Shown: piece after piece, positions 49,179-58,251 of the stretch
Numbering within the stretch: position 1 is the first letter of the stretch
Layout of the letters: each line of letters opens with the position of its first letter
Origin: Halomonas korlensis
GTDB taxonomy: Bacteria; Pseudomonadota; Gammaproteobacteria; Pseudomonadales; Halomonadaceae
DNA length: 64,000 bases
Direction: 5' to 3'
NCBI RefSeq assembly: GCF_900116705.1
Contig: NZ_FPBP01000001.1
Coordinates: 434,001-498,000 of the forward strand
The notes under the pieces: generated by a model
Seen by the model: the letters and a program-made list of their open reading frames with translations, nothing else
What the model was told of the DNA's origin: nothing
Database searches by the model: none
Translations under genes and position numbers: made by a program

Positions 49179-49736
49179 TCAGCGACTGTTGATCAGAGTG
49201 AGGAACTCTTGTCGAGTACTCTGCTTGTCGCGAAACGCGCCGAGCATTACCGATGAGGTCATGCTGGAATTCTGCTTCTCTACACCACGCATCATCATGC
49301 ACAGGTGGCGTGCCTCGATCACCACCGCCACCCCCTTGGCGTCTGTCACCTGCAGTACCGCCTCGGCGATCTGGCGGGTCAGGTTCTCCTGAATCTGCAT
49401 GCGCCTGGCATACATGTCGACGATGCGCGCGAACTTCGAGAGCCCCAGCACTCTCCCTGAGGGCAGGTAGGCGATATGGCACTTGCCGATAAAGGGCAGC
49501 AGGTGATGCTCGCACATGGAATACAGCTCGATATCCTTGACCAGCACCATTTCGTCGGTTTCCGACTCGAAGACGGCGCCGTTGATGATTTCCTCCAGCG
49601 ACTGCGTATAACCGTGGTTGAGAAATTGCATGGCCTTGGCAGCCCGCTTGGGTGTATCGCGCAGCCCCTCGCGCTCAGGATCTTCTCCCAGCTCAAGGAT
49701 GATCTGGCGGTAATGATTGGCGAGCGGTTCGGTCAT
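49179..49736 (-). CDS. folE: GTP cyclohydrolase I
   Basis: This enzyme makes dihydroneopterin triphosphate from GTP, the first pterin step. The 185 residues have the zinc-ligand motif [20 protein letters not shown] and the second Cys in [17 protein letters not shown] chose the ATG giving MTEPLANHY; a longer reading upstream is not homologous. A 374-bp gap lies upstream. Confidence 0.96.
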   Translation of the reverse strand: MTEPLANHYRQIILELGEDPEREGLRDTPKRAAKAMQFLNHGYTQSLEEIINGAVFESETDEMVLVKDIELYSMCEHHLLPFIGKCHIAYLPSGRVLGLSKFARIVDMYARRMQIQENLTRQIAEAVLQVTDAKGVAVVIEARHLCMMMRGVEKQNSSMTSSVMLGAFRDKQSTRQEFLTLINSR

Positions 49737-50110
49737 GATCAGGAATCCATATCCATTGTCGTTGCAGCGTAGTCTCGGAACAGCACATCGGGGGCTGGCC
49801 ATGGCAGGATGCTGACCGGCGCCGACACTTTGCTTGACGCGGCCTGTTCGCCGCTGCGCGAACAGGCCAGGAATATTGGACGCCATGCAAATTTGTACAA
49901 CGCTTATACGCAAATAATAATTCGTATAAACATGATATGCAATAGGCCTGCATTTTACCGCAACCGCTGCGTTCGTGCAGAGGCGCCCGTGACATCTTGC
50001 CGCGCGCCACGTCTGGCCCTCGTCACTCTCCGCCGAATTGCTCTGCTACAATGTGTCCCTGGATTTATCTATGCTTCCCTGCGGCGCTAAGCCACCCTCG
50101 AGAGCCTCAT
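49737..50110. other. 374-bp intergenic region between folE and the TraB-like gene
   Basis: No convincing gene is present on either strand. The middle (about 49885-49975) is much richer in A and T than the surroundings and holds the inverted repeat described separately, so both divergent promoters probably lie here. I see no riboswitch-like structure. Confidence 0.6.
49904..49929. promoter_or_regulatory. Inverted repeat in the folE divergent promoter region
   Basis: Perfect 7-bp arms TTATACG and CGTATAA are separated by 12 bp of A/T-rich sequence. The element is about 170 bp from folE and 180 bp from the divergent gene. It could be an operator; the arms do not match a regulator site I can name with confidence. 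Confidence 0.5.
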
Positions 50111-50668
50111 ATGTTCAAGATCGTCGCCCCGCTACTGGCCACTGCCTTGCTGATGCCCCTGCTGGCGTTCGCTGACACCCTGGAGCTGCCCCGCGAGGCC
50201 CAGGTAGAGTTTTCGCTCATCGCGCCACTGCTGCTGGATGCGAGCGAAAACAGCGCACGGCGCGACGATGTCATCATGCGACCGGTGACCGATGGCAGCG
50301 GCACGCATACGTTGCCGCAACATTGCGTGGTGATCGGCAGCGCCAGCCTCAATGGCGAACGCCTTAGGCTGTCAGCGACGAGCATGACCTGCATCGAAAC
50401 CGAAGGCGCCGACAGCGAGATTTACAGCAGTGACATCACGGCCGCTGCTCATGGCGCCGATGGCCGCTACGGTTTGCCGGTCTGCGGGTACGGACGTTGT
50501 GAGTTAGGCAGCGATCGCGGTTTCATGCTGCAGTTTACCGAGGCCGTCAGCATCGAGCCGCAAGCCAACCCCTCTGCCGAACTCAATGAGCAACGTCGCA
50601 AGACCAATGGCGATGGCGTGGCCAATCCAGTTCCCGCCAACTCACCGGACCCCGACGACCCCAACTGA
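50111..50668 (+). CDS. Secreted protein resembling the periplasmic core of TraB/VirB10
   Basis: This encodes 185 residues with a clear signal peptide (MFKIVAPLLATALLMPLLAFA). The mature part reads like the C-terminal domain of conjugation TraB/VirB10 proteins: LPQHCVVIGSASLNGERLRLSATSMTC, followed by HGADGRYGLPVCGY, matching the family order LPxxC, GSA, ER, L-x-C, G-x-D-G-x-x-GL. The N-terminal membrane and Pro-rich parts of TraB are absent, and no transfer genes are near. The tail is low in complexity (PVPANSPDPDDPN). The start is the ATG at the signal peptide. Family assignment is motif-level. Confidence 0.6.
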   Translation: MFKIVAPLLATALLMPLLAFADTLELPREAQVEFSLIAPLLLDASENSARRDDVIMRPVTDGSGTHTLPQHCVVIGSASLNGERLRLSATSMTCIETEGADSEIYSSDITAAAHGADGRYGLPVCGYGRCELGSDRGFMLQFTEAVSIEPQANPSAELNEQRRKTNGDGVANPVPANSPDPDDPN

Positions 50669-50690
50669 TCGACTGGCGTAGCGGTCCGAC

Positions 50691-51677
50691 TCAGTCGACC
50701 CAGTAAGTGTTTTTCGCCAATACCTGATGCTGCTGTTCCAGAAGGCGAATATGGCTGTCCCAATAACCCGCGTCGGCCAACCAGGGGAATGCCGGCGGAA
50801 AGGCCGGATCATCCCAACGGGCCACCAGCCAGGCGCTGTGTCGCAACAGACGTAACGTGCGCAGCGGCTCCATCAGGGCGAGTTCGCGACGGTTGAAATC
50901 GAGGTGCTGCTCGTAGCCTTCGATCACCTCGGAAAGCTGCATCTGACGCTCATCGTCACGCTGCGCCGTGATCAGCATCCATAAATCCTGCACCGCCGGT
51001 GCCATCAGGCAATCATCGAAATCCACCAGCGCAAAGTGCTCGTCTCGGCCCAGCATATTGCCGATATGGCAATCGCCCTGAACGCGGATCGTCTGCGCCG
51101 GTGACCAGACATGGGGTGCAAGGTCGCGCTGCAACGCCTCGGTGATGCGCTCATAGGCACCCCGCTGCTTACGACCAAGCCAGTCACTGCCGAGAATGCG
51201 CTCGCGCGCCTCGCTCGCCATGGTATCCAGCGTCAAGTGACCACGATGGACGAAGCGCCCTTGGCATCCTACCGCATGAACGGCCCCGATCAGCTCCCCC
51301 AGCGCAAACAGGTGTGCCGGGTTCTCGAGTTCCGGCGCCTGGCCCGGCAGGTGGGGAAAGAGCGCGAAGCGAAACGTCTCCTCCACGTGCAGGCTCTGCC
51401 CCGAGGCGTTACGCCAGGGTGGCGCCACGGCGATGCCCGCCTCCGCGAGCTCGGCGAGAAAGTCGTGCTCTTCGGTGATTCGGGCATCCGTCCAGCGCTC
51501 GGGGCGATAGAACTTGACGACCCAGCGACGCCGATCTTCGTCATGGACCAGATAGACGCGATTCTCGTAGCTGTTCAACGCGAAAGGCTCGCCGGGCAGC
51601 CAGAACCCCAGCGACTCCACCGCCGCCACCACACGCGACGGGTCCAGACGAGCGAAAGGGTGCGGGTGGGTCGGCAT
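50691..51677 (-). CDS. srkA: Stress response kinase SrkA (YihE)
   Basis: This cytosolic Ser/Thr kinase of the APH-like fold protects cells from stress-induced death in E. coli. The 328 residues have LNSYENRVYLVHDEDRRRWVVKFYRPERW (Lys in the ATP site), the catalytic loop VQGDCHIGNML and the metal Asp in VDFDDCLMAPAVQDLW. The length matches E. coli YihE (328). Confidence 0.94.
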   Translation of the reverse strand: MPTHPHPFARLDPSRVVAAVESLGFWLPGEPFALNSYENRVYLVHDEDRRRWVVKFYRPERWTDARITEEHDFLAELAEAGIAVAPPWRNASGQSLHVEETFRFALFPHLPGQAPELENPAHLFALGELIGAVHAVGCQGRFVHRGHLTLDTMASEARERILGSDWLGRKQRGAYERITEALQRDLAPHVWSPAQTIRVQGDCHIGNMLGRDEHFALVDFDDCLMAPAVQDLWMLITAQRDDERQMQLSEVIEGYEQHLDFNRRELALMEPLRTLRLLRHSAWLVARWDDPAFPPAFPWLADAGYWDSHIRLLEQQHQVLAKNTYWVD

Positions 51678-51710
51678 GAACGGCTCCAGAAGCGGTAATG
51701 ATGAGGCATG

Positions 51711-52436
51711 CTACCAGTGTTTCCCCTGCGGCGTACGCGCTACCGCCCAGGCCTCCACCGTCTCGGCGCCCGCCCTTCGACACGCCACGGCAAGCGCATC
51801 CAGTGTGCTGCCCGTGGTCATTACATCATCGACCAATGCGACTCTTGGCGGCAGCAGCGTTTCTACCCGGAAGGCATGACGCAGATTGGCCTGGCGTTCG
51901 CGGCGGGTTAGGCCTCGCTGGCTGCGGGTGTCACGTTCACGCTTTGCCGTCACCCAGGCGCAGCCCAGCCGCGTGGCCAGCCGTCTGGCCAGCCAGCTCG
52001 CCTGATCGAAGCCCCGTTCACGGGCACGCCGGGGATGCAGCGGCACGGGCACCAACACGTCGGGCCAGCCCTGCGCCGGCCTGCTCAAGCCCGCCGCTAG
52101 AAGCTCCACCAACACCGCGCCAGCCCGGGGTGAGGCATGAAACTTGAAGCGCTGCACCAGTGCCGCGACTTCGTCCTCATAGCGCAGTGGTACGTGGGCA
52201 AGTGAAAAACCCGGTACCTGAGCCAGACAATGACCACAACGACGCGGCTTGAGCTGGCCCATCTGGGGCTCGGCGCAGCCTGGGCAGGCCGGCAGGTTCC
52301 AGGGCAGTCGCTCGAAACAGGCTTCGCACCATGGCTCGGCGGGTCGACAGGCTGACAGGCAGAACACGCAGCGACCCGGCAAGGCCTGGCGCACGACACG
52401 GTCAACTTCTCTCAACCATGAAGTTGACACAGCCAT
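51711..52436 (-). CDS. comF: ComF-family phosphoribosyltransferase-like protein
   Basis: This encodes 241 residues. The N-terminus has zinc-ribbon Cys pairs ([18 protein letters not shown], then CPGCAEP and CGHC). The rest is a PRT fold with [18 protein letters not shown] and the PRPP loop [15 protein letters not shown]. ComF proteins are linked to DNA uptake, but this gene is commonly next to bioB in gammaproteobacteria without other com genes. I chose the ATG giving MAVSTSW; a TTG seven codons later is possible. Inverted repeat 1 of the bioB region lies inside its first codons. Confidence 0.9.
   Translation of the reverse strand: MAVSTSWLREVDRVVRQALPGRCVFCLSACRPAEPWCEACFERLPWNLPACPGCAEPQMGQLKPRRCGHCLAQVPGFSLAHVPLRYEDEVAALVQRFKFHASPRAGAVLVELLAAGLSRPAQGWPDVLVPVPLHPRRARERGFDQASWLARRLATRLGCAWVTAKRERDTRSQRGLTRRERQANLRHAFRVETLLPPRVALVDDVMTTGSTLDALAVACRRAGAETVEAWAVARTPQGKHW
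52401..52428. promoter_or_regulatory. Inverted repeat 1 between comF and bioB
   Basis: The arms GTCAACTTC and GAAGTTGAC are a perfect 9-bp inverted repeat with a 10-bp spacer. The right arm contains a perfect -35 hexamer TTGACA (52424-52429) for bioB. The layout is like a BirA biotin operator (core GTnAAC, split palindrome), although the spacer is shorter than in E. coli. Confidence 0.6.
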
Positions 52437-52455
52437 TCCAGACCGTAAGCTGTTC

Positions 52456-52484
52456 GTCAACTTGATGCCTTTTGTGAAGTTGAC
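52456..52484. promoter_or_regulatory. Inverted repeat 2 between comF and bioB
   Basis: The same half-sites, GTCAACTT and AAGTTGAC, recur with a 13-bp spacer, ending 16 bp before the bioB start chosen here. Two copies of one split palindrome in a divergent promoter point to a repressor binding twice. Confidence 0.6.
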
Positions 52485-52500
52485 CATAAGCGAGTTTCCC

Positions 52501-53670
52501 ATGCCTCCTGCGTCGCCCGATGTCTCGACCGCCGAGTCGCCCACTGTTTCGATCACTGACTCGACTAACCGTACCCTACCCATGCATGCAGATGATCACC
52601 AGCCACCGGTGCGTCACGACTGGCGCCTCGAGGAGATCGAAGCACTCTTCGCCCTGCCCTTCAACGATCTGCTGTTTCGCGCCCAACAGGTGCATCGCGA
52701 GCACTTCGACGCCAACGCCGTGCAGGTTTCCACGCTGCTCTCGATCAAGACGGGGGCCTGTCCCGAAGACTGCAAGTATTGCCCGCAGTCGGGCCACTAC
52801 AATACCGGCCTCGGCAAGGAGAAGCTGCTGGAAATCGAGAAGGTCGTGGAAGAGGCCAAGGCCGCCCGCGATGCCGGCGCCAGCCGCTTCTGCATGGGCG
52901 CGGCCTGGCGGAGTCCACGCGAACGCGATCTGGCGGTCGTGCTCGAGATGGTCAGCCGCGTCAAGGCGCTGGGGCTCGAGACCTGCATGACCCTGGGCAT
53001 GGTCGATACCGACCAGGCACGTCGTCTCTCGGATGCCGGGCTCGACTACTACAACCACAACCTCGACACCTCGCCGGAGTACTACGGCGAGATCATCACC
53101 ACGCGCCGTTATGCCGACCGCCTGGATACCCTGGCCAATGTGCGCCAGGCCGGCATGAAGGTCTGCTCGGGGGGCATACTGGGCATGGGCGAAGCGCCAC
53201 GCGATCGGGCAGCCCTGCTCCAGCAACTCGCTCGGCTCGCGCCGCACCCCGAATCGGTGCCCATCAACATGCTGGTCAAGATCCCAGGCACGCCGCTCGA
53301 GAACGTGGAGGATCTCGACCCCATCGAATTCATCCGCGCCATCGCCGTCGCCCGCATTCTGATGCCCGCGAGCCATGTGCGTCTCTCGGCCGGCCGCGAG
53401 CAGATGGACGATGCCACCCAGGCGCTGGCCTTTCTTGCTGGCGCCAATTCCATCTTTTATGGCGACAGCCTGCTGACCACGTCCAATCCCCAGGTCGAGC
53501 GCGACCGGGCGCTGTTCGCAAGGCTGGGTCTGCATCCCGAGCCGATGGAGAAGAACGCGCAAGAAACCTGCGACGATGATCGACGCCAGCAGGACGCCCT
53601 CACGGCCGACATCGCACGTCAGGCCACCGAACACGCCAGTGCCCTCTTCTACGATGCCACCCGGATGTAG
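52501..53670 (+). CDS. bioB: Biotin synthase
   Basis: This radical SAM enzyme inserts sulfur into dethiobiotin. The radical SAM motif [11 protein letters not shown] is present, with [28 protein letters not shown], and the [2Fe-2S] Arg in the C-terminal SAGREQM. The ATG at 52501 gives 389 residues; an ATG at 52582 would give 362, nearer to E. coli BioB (346). The N-terminal extension is Ser/Thr-rich. The next gene on this strand is a dead bioA beyond a tRNA. Confidence 0.95.
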   Translation: MPPASPDVSTAESPTVSITDSTNRTLPMHADDHQPPVRHDWRLEEIEALFALPFNDLLFRAQQVHREHFDANAVQVSTLLSIKTGACPEDCKYCPQSGHYNTGLGKEKLLEIEKVVEEAKAARDAGASRFCMGAAWRSPRERDLAVVLEMVSRVKALGLETCMTLGMVDTDQARRLSDAGLDYYNHNLDTSPEYYGEIITTRRYADRLDTLANVRQAGMKVCSGGILGMGEAPRDRAALLQQLARLAPHPESVPINMLVKIPGTPLENVEDLDPIEFIRAIAVARILMPASHVRLSAGREQMDDATQALAFLAGANSIFYGDSLLTTSNPQVERDRALFARLGLHPEPMEKNAQETCDDDRRQQDALTADIARQATEHASALFYDATRM

Positions 53671-53871
53671 CGCGTGATGTCGGCGAGCGTGCGAACGCTC
53701 GATGCTCGACGACCCGGCCGCGCTGCTGGCGTTTCAGGGTCCGTTGGCCCATGGGGTCGCCGCATAGTCTTTGCCCACCCCTTGTCTCGGCGACGTGCCA
53801 CGCCTGATAACCGCCGAACCGGCTATTATGGCCGAGACCGCGGCAGATCACCTAGAGTTGCCAGATGGCGA

Positions 53872-53899
53872 TTGACTTGCCAAGCGGCGTCCGTAGAAT
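53872..53899 (+). promoter_or_regulatory. Predicted promoter for tRNA-Leu
   Basis: TTGACT and TAGAAT are separated by 16 bp and end 20 bp ahead of the tRNA, followed by a GC-rich segment as expected of stable RNA promoters. Confidence 0.65.
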
Positions 53900-53919
53900 G
53901 TGGACGCCTGCCCGTTCGT

Positions 53920-54004
53920 GCGGATGTGGTGGAATTGGTAGACACGCCAGGTTTAGGTCCTGGTGCCTTCGGGCGTGGAGGTTCAAGTCCTCTCATCCGC
54001 ACCA
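53920..54004 (+). tRNA. tRNA-Leu, anticodon UAG, with encoded CCA
   Basis: The acceptor stem GCGGATG pairs with CATCCGC, followed by A and encoded CCA. The anticodon stem CCAGG/CCTGG frames loop TTTAGGT, giving anticodon UAG (reads CUA/CUN). The long variable arm and the GGTTCAAGTCC T arm confirm a class II leucine tRNA. Confidence 0.97.
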
Positions 54005-54136
54005 TCTCAGTCCATTATTTTCCTGTTTGCTGCTCCTTCTTCCTCCAGCGAAGTGCGGCGCTTTAGCGCGTCTATCCTTCTGGTTCCCGTTCCTCGCTTT
54101 TCTGCTTCATTCCCTACCGAACGCCTGGAGGCTCAT

Positions 54137-54881
54137 ATGACATCCCCCGTCTGGCATCCCTATACCCATCTCAAGACCCAGCGCCCGGCGCCCCAAGGTG
54201 GTCGGCGGAGAGGGGCCGCGCTTCACTCTGGAGGGCGGCGAGACGCTGCTCGACGCCACCTGTTCCTGGTGGTGCATGATCCATGGCTACGCCCACCCCC
54301 GGCTGGCGGCGGCGATCCGTGAACAGGCCAGCGAACTGTGCCATGTGATGCTCGGTGGCCTGACCCACGCGCCCGCCGACCATGCCGAGGTGACACCGAT
54401 ATCATGGTGCTGTCCAAGGGGCTCACTGGCGGGTATCTCGGCCACGCGGCGACCCTGGCCACCGACCGGGTGCACGAGGCCTTCATGGGAGACTCTCCCG
54501 ACCACGCCTTCATGCATGGCTCCACCTTAATGAGCAATCCGATGGCCTGCCGGGTGGCGCTGGATAGCCTTGCCGTCTTCGAGGAGGAGGATTATCTGGG
54601 CTAGATCGCCGATTTGAGCAAGGTATTGAACGAGGCGCTGATCGACGATGCAGCGCTGACCGCCCACCAGAGGTCGCAGACGTCCGCGTGCACGGCGCCA
54701 CCGCGGCGATCGAGGCCCGTGACGCGGCAGCGCTGGCGGGCGTCGGCGACTGGACCCGCGGGCAGGGCATCTGCTGCAACCCATCGGTCGCTGGCTCTAC
54801 ACCATGCCCGCCTATATCACCACCGAGCCCGACATGCGACGCATCACCGACGTCATGAAGGGCTGGTTCCTGGCGCACTGA
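54137..54881 (+). pseudogene. bioA: Degraded bioA (DAPA aminotransferase)
   Basis: The start reads MTSPVWHPYTHLKTQRPAP like BioA, then one extra C near 54191-54194 shifts the frame. The second frame continues as VVGGEGPRFTLEGG, TCSWWCMIHGYAHP and HVMLGGLTHAPADHAE. About 170 codons are then missing, and a third frame resumes at DTDIMVLSKGLTGG, which still has the PLP Lys, through FMHGSTLMSNPMACR. A TAG at 54602-54604 interrupts it, a further break follows, and the family C-terminus ends as MPAYITTEPDMRRI. With two frame breaks, a large deletion and a nonsense codon it cannot make an active enzyme. It lies just after tRNA-Leu. Confidence 0.93.
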
Positions 54882-54893
54882 TCGCGCCGGCGG

Positions 54894-56918
54894 CTATACC
54901 AGCCTGCGCGAAATGGTGCGATCCCAGCTACGGCAGTAGACCCGCCTTTCGCCCTCATAGGCATCCAGGGTGGCATGCAGCCGGAATTCTCTCGCATTCG
55001 AGGTCAGCACGGTGCGGGTCACCGTGCTGACCTCCCAGTCACCCCGCTTGAGCGAGCGGTCCCAGCGGGTCTCGCTCTCAAGGGAATCGAAATCATCGTC
55101 CCGGGAACGATAGGTCTCCACGGCCCGGGTCTGCACCTCGATGCCGCTGTCCTCGAGCCGAATGCGGCCGTTGTCATTGATTACCTCCAGGGTCGAGACG
55201 TCCTCTGCAAGGTCGCGGTGGACGTACCAGTTATGGTGTCCGGGCTCGAGGCGCGTCATATCGATGGTCGGGCCCGCTTCCGCTTCGGCGAACGGCGCCA
55301 GCCGGCTGTCCTCGTCACGGGGCGGTCTGACCGGCAGATGCAGGGCGCTGCCCTTGTCGAAGATAGTCAACCGCACGCGCTCGGGGGGGGGCCAGGCCAA
55401 AGGCCAGTAGGAGGTGGAAAGGGAGAGGCGCAGTCTGTGACCACGGGGAAATACCTGAGCCACGTCATTGAACGCCACCCTGGCACGATAGCGGCGGTCC
55501 GGCGCCAGGAGGCTGGGGGATTCGTGGCTCTCCCGATGGGTCAGGTTGAGCAGGCCATAGGTGACGCGAGTCGCCTTGTCGTCGGGCGCCACGTCGGAAA
55601 GTCTTACCGCCACCATGGCGACAGGGCGATCGACGGAGAACTCAAGCTCCAGTTCCGGCGCCCCCATCATCTCCAGGAAGTCCTCCAATGGCGGGCTGTC
55701 GAAGATCAGGGCTCCGCCGTCCTCCTCTCGCTGGTCGTGGGCAAGGTCGGGACCCGCGGCATAAGAACACCACTTGCCGGCGAATAGGCCACAGGTCAGT
55801 GGAGATTGCACGGTGAGGGCAGTTTCCACCTCGCAGGACTTGCCATCCATGGCCAGCCGACCACGTGCCAGCGGCAACTTGCAATGTACGATGTTGGGTG
55901 AGGGCCAGCACGGCTCGACTACCCAGCGGCCGGGGCGGTGACCGTAGCGGGTGGTCGGTGGCAGACTGTCCTGCATCCATACCTTCAGCGCCGACTCGTC
56001 TTTCACACCGGTATCCCTCCCCTTGAGCCACTGGTCCCACCAGCGCAGACACTCCTGCAGAAAGCCGATGGCCGGCCCGGGCTCTCCGAGATGGGGATAC
56101 TTGTGGCTCCAAGGACCAATCAGCCCCTGGCAAAGACCAGGCAGGTTCGCCACCAGCCGCTTGACGGCATTGGAGTAGCCGTCCGCCCAACCGCTGACGG
56201 CCAGCACAGGAACCTGCACCCGGGAGAAGTCCTCGCAGATCGAACCGTGCTGCCAATAGGTGTCCCGGTGAGGATGCTCGAGCCAGGTAGCCAGCCACAG
56301 GCCGCTGCCCTCGAGCCGTCGGTGCCACATTGCGCGCCAGGCGTCACCGACCACGCTGGGGTCCGGCGGCAGCGAGTTATAGGCGAACATGGTGGAAGCC
56401 CAGGAGAGGTTATCACCAAGCAGGCAACCGCCCATATAGTGCACATCGTCCGCGTAGCGGTCATCCGTGGAGCAGACACTAACCACAGCCCGCAGCTCAG
56501 AGGGGCGCCGGGCGGCCAGTTGCAGGCCATTGAAGCCGCCCCAGGAGATGCCGATCATACCGACCTTGCCGTCGCACCAAGGCTGGGCGGCTATCCAGCG
56601 CAGGATCGCCTCGCCGTCCACCAGCTCCTGTTCCAGGTACTCGTCAGTGAGCACACCACCGGAGTCACCGCTGCCGCGGAGGTCCACCCGCAGCGAGGCA
56701 TAGCCGTGCCCAGCAAAATAGTGGTGATGCATGGCATCACGCCGTGCCGAGCCGTCGCGCAGGCGGTAAGGGATATATTCGAGAATGGCCGGCACCGGGG
56801 CATCCGCGGCACCCTCCGGGAGCCAAAGGCGAGCGCAGAGCTCGACCCCGTCATCCATGGGGATCCAGACAGGATCCTGGCACTCGACCTCGTGAGGAAA
56901 ATCGGTCACGACGCGCAT
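54894..56918 (-). CDS. CocE/NonD-type hydrolase (S15-like alpha/beta hydrolase)
   Basis: This encodes 674 residues. An alpha/beta hydrolase domain has the nucleophile Ser125 in GISWGG, Asp246 in GWADGYSN and His272 in GPWSH, the triad layout of cocaine-esterase and X-Pro-dipeptidyl-peptidase enzymes. After about residue 380 a beta-rich jelly-roll domain follows, with FPRGHRLRLSLSTSYWPL, as in that family. No signal peptide is seen, so it is probably cytosolic. A strong ribosome site (AAGGAGG) precedes the ATG, 28 bp after the ATP-grasp gene, so the two form an operon. The substrate is likely an ester or an amide/peptide; not visible from sequence. It is convergent with the bioA pseudogene. 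Confidence 0.85.
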   Translation of the reverse strand: MRVVTDFPHEVECQDPVWIPMDDGVELCARLWLPEGAADAPVPAILEYIPYRLRDGSARRDAMHHHYFAGHGYASLRVDLRGSGDSGGVLTDEYLEQELVDGEAILRWIAAQPWCDGKVGMIGISWGGFNGLQLAARRPSELRAVVSVCSTDDRYADDVHYMGGCLLGDNLSWASTMFAYNSLPPDPSVVGDAWRAMWHRRLEGSGLWLATWLEHPHRDTYWQHGSICEDFSRVQVPVLAVSGWADGYSNAVKRLVANLPGLCQGLIGPWSHKYPHLGEPGPAIGFLQECLRWWDQWLKGRDTGVKDESALKVWMQDSLPPTTRYGHRPGRWVVEPCWPSPNIVHCKLPLARGRLAMDGKSCEVETALTVQSPLTCGLFAGKWCSYAAGPDLAHDQREEDGGALIFDSPPLEDFLEMMGAPELELEFSVDRPVAMVAVRLSDVAPDDKATRVTYGLLNLTHRESHESPSLLAPDRRYRARVAFNDVAQVFPRGHRLRLSLSTSYWPLAWPPPERVRLTIFDKGSALHLPVRPPRDEDSRLAPFAEAEAGPTIDMTRLEPGHHNWYVHRDLAEDVSTLEVINDNGRIRLEDSGIEVQTRAVETYRSRDDDFDSLESETRWDRSLKRGDWEVSTVTRTVLTSNAREFRLHATLDAYEGERRVYCRSWDRTISRRLV

Positions 56919-56946
56919 GACGGCCTCCTTCAGGTAAAACGATGGC

Positions 56947-58251
56947 TCAGCGAGACGCCTGCGAGGAAAGGGGTTCGATCTCGAAGGGCAGCATCCGTCG
57001 GCACTGCTCGATCCGATCCTTCAGCGCCTCGCGGGTCTCCGCGCCGGTAAACAGCACGCCAAGCTCCCAAGAGAAAGAATCCTGGTGGAATAGCGCCGAG
57101 AGTCGCATGCCCTCGCGCACGTTGAGATACACGAGGGTGCCCGGGAACGTTTGCTCGACCCGACGGATTTCCTCTTCAGACGGCACTCGACGCACCCACC
57201 CATCCTCGAAGACCCGCAGCATCTGCTTAGCGGCGAGGGGATAGCGGCCCTCGCGGTGCGGCATACGCGGTGGGATTCCCAGTGCCACGTCCACCATCAC
57301 TTGAAGGTGTGGCGCCCCATCGACCAACTGAAAAATCGCCGCATGGGAACGCGAGATGCGGGCGTTGATCTCGAGCAGCCAGATACGGTCGGTCTGCTCG
57401 TCCAGGTAGTACTCAATATTGAATGGCCCATCGTCGTAGTCGATCCGATCGAGGAAGCGTCGGGTGATCGCGAGTATGCGCTGCTGCACCTCATCGGACA
57501 GCGACGAGGGATACTCGTAGCGCAGCAACACAGAGGAGTGCGTAGCGTCGCGCAGGCTGTCGACGATGCCCACCACGTGGACCTCGCCACTCTGGACGTA
57601 ACCCTCCAGGGTGCACTGACGGCCGGATGAGATGATGCCCTCGGCTATGCAGTAATGTCCGGTGATCGCCGCCACCTCCTCGGGCAGCTCGGCGAGGGCG
57701 GTGATCTCATCAAAGGGTCGGCCGAAACGCCCGATCCCTTTGCGGATGACCGGCAACACCTCGCACAGCTGGTCGGCATTCTCGATCAGAAAGCCGAGGT
57801 GGGAGGAGTGGGCCTTTATCGGCTTGATCCAGAACGGGTAATCGATCACGATCGTCTCGACAGCTCGGTCGTCGAAGGGGTCCAACGCCTGGAAGGCCGG
57901 CACACACTCCGGCACGGCTCGTGCCTGCTCCAGGCGGCTCCAGTACTTATGCTCGCACTTGAGAAAGGCTTCCAGCGACGGGCCGGGCAATCCCCGCTCC
58001 CGGCGCAGCACCGGCAGCAGCCCACTGGTGGGGAAGTCCCAGTAACCGACAATGGCATCCACAGGGCCGGAGAATCGCTCGAGCTCTGCTAGAGCGTCCG
58101 CCGCCAAGTGGGCAAAGGGGTACTCCTCGGCATGCACCACCTCGTCGAACGACAATAGCTCGTGAAAGACATAGTCCTCGGCGTTCCGTAGTTTCGGTAG
58201 CAGCTCCCGAGCCAACTCATCCAACCCGATCACGAACACATTCCAGCTCAT
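56947..58251 (-). CDS. ATP-grasp ligase, first of two in the cluster
   Basis: This encodes 434 residues. ATP-grasp features are the nucleotide Lys in YPFWIKPIK (143/146), an acidic residue at Glu280 in GPFNIEYYL and the metal signature LLEINARISRSHA (Glu294, Asn296). ATP-grasp enzymes of this kind activate a carboxylate as acyl-phosphate and join it to an amine or thiol. The N-terminus has VGYWDFPTSGLL before the grasp core. It shares little visible sequence with the second ATP-grasp protein of the cluster, so it is not a duplicate. Its leader contains a 19-bp tandem duplication; the ATG used lies after the second ribosome site. An upstream reading would add MREKSADVGEKR. Confidence 0.85.
   Translation of the reverse strand: MSWNVFVIGLDELARELLPKLRNAEDYVFHELLSFDEVVHAEEYPFAHLAADALAELERFSGPVDAIVGYWDFPTSGLLPVLRRERGLPGPSLEAFLKCEHKYWSRLEQARAVPECVPAFQALDPFDDRAVETIVIDYPFWIKPIKAHSSHLGFLIENADQLCEVLPVIRKGIGRFGRPFDEITALAELPEEVAAITGHYCIAEGIISSGRQCTLEGYVQSGEVHVVGIVDSLRDATHSSVLLRYEYPSSLSDEVQQRILAITRRFLDRIDYDDGPFNIEYYLDEQTDRIWLLEINARISRSHAAIFQLVDGAPHLQVMVDVALGIPPRMPHREGRYPLAAKQMLRVFEDGWVRRVPSEEEIRRVEQTFPGTLVYLNVREGMRLSALFHQDSFSWELGVLFTGAETREALKDRIEQCRRMLPFEIEPLSSQASR

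Noticed and set aside
49737-50110. A riboswitch upstream of folE or the divergent gene
   Set aside because: I looked for conserved riboswitch-like stems and saw only one split palindrome, better explained as a protein-binding site.
53671-53919. Gene remnant between bioB and tRNA-Leu
   Set aside because: No frame gave a recognisable protein; only a small GAGCGT/ACGCTC hairpin near 53690 and the tRNA promoter are seen.
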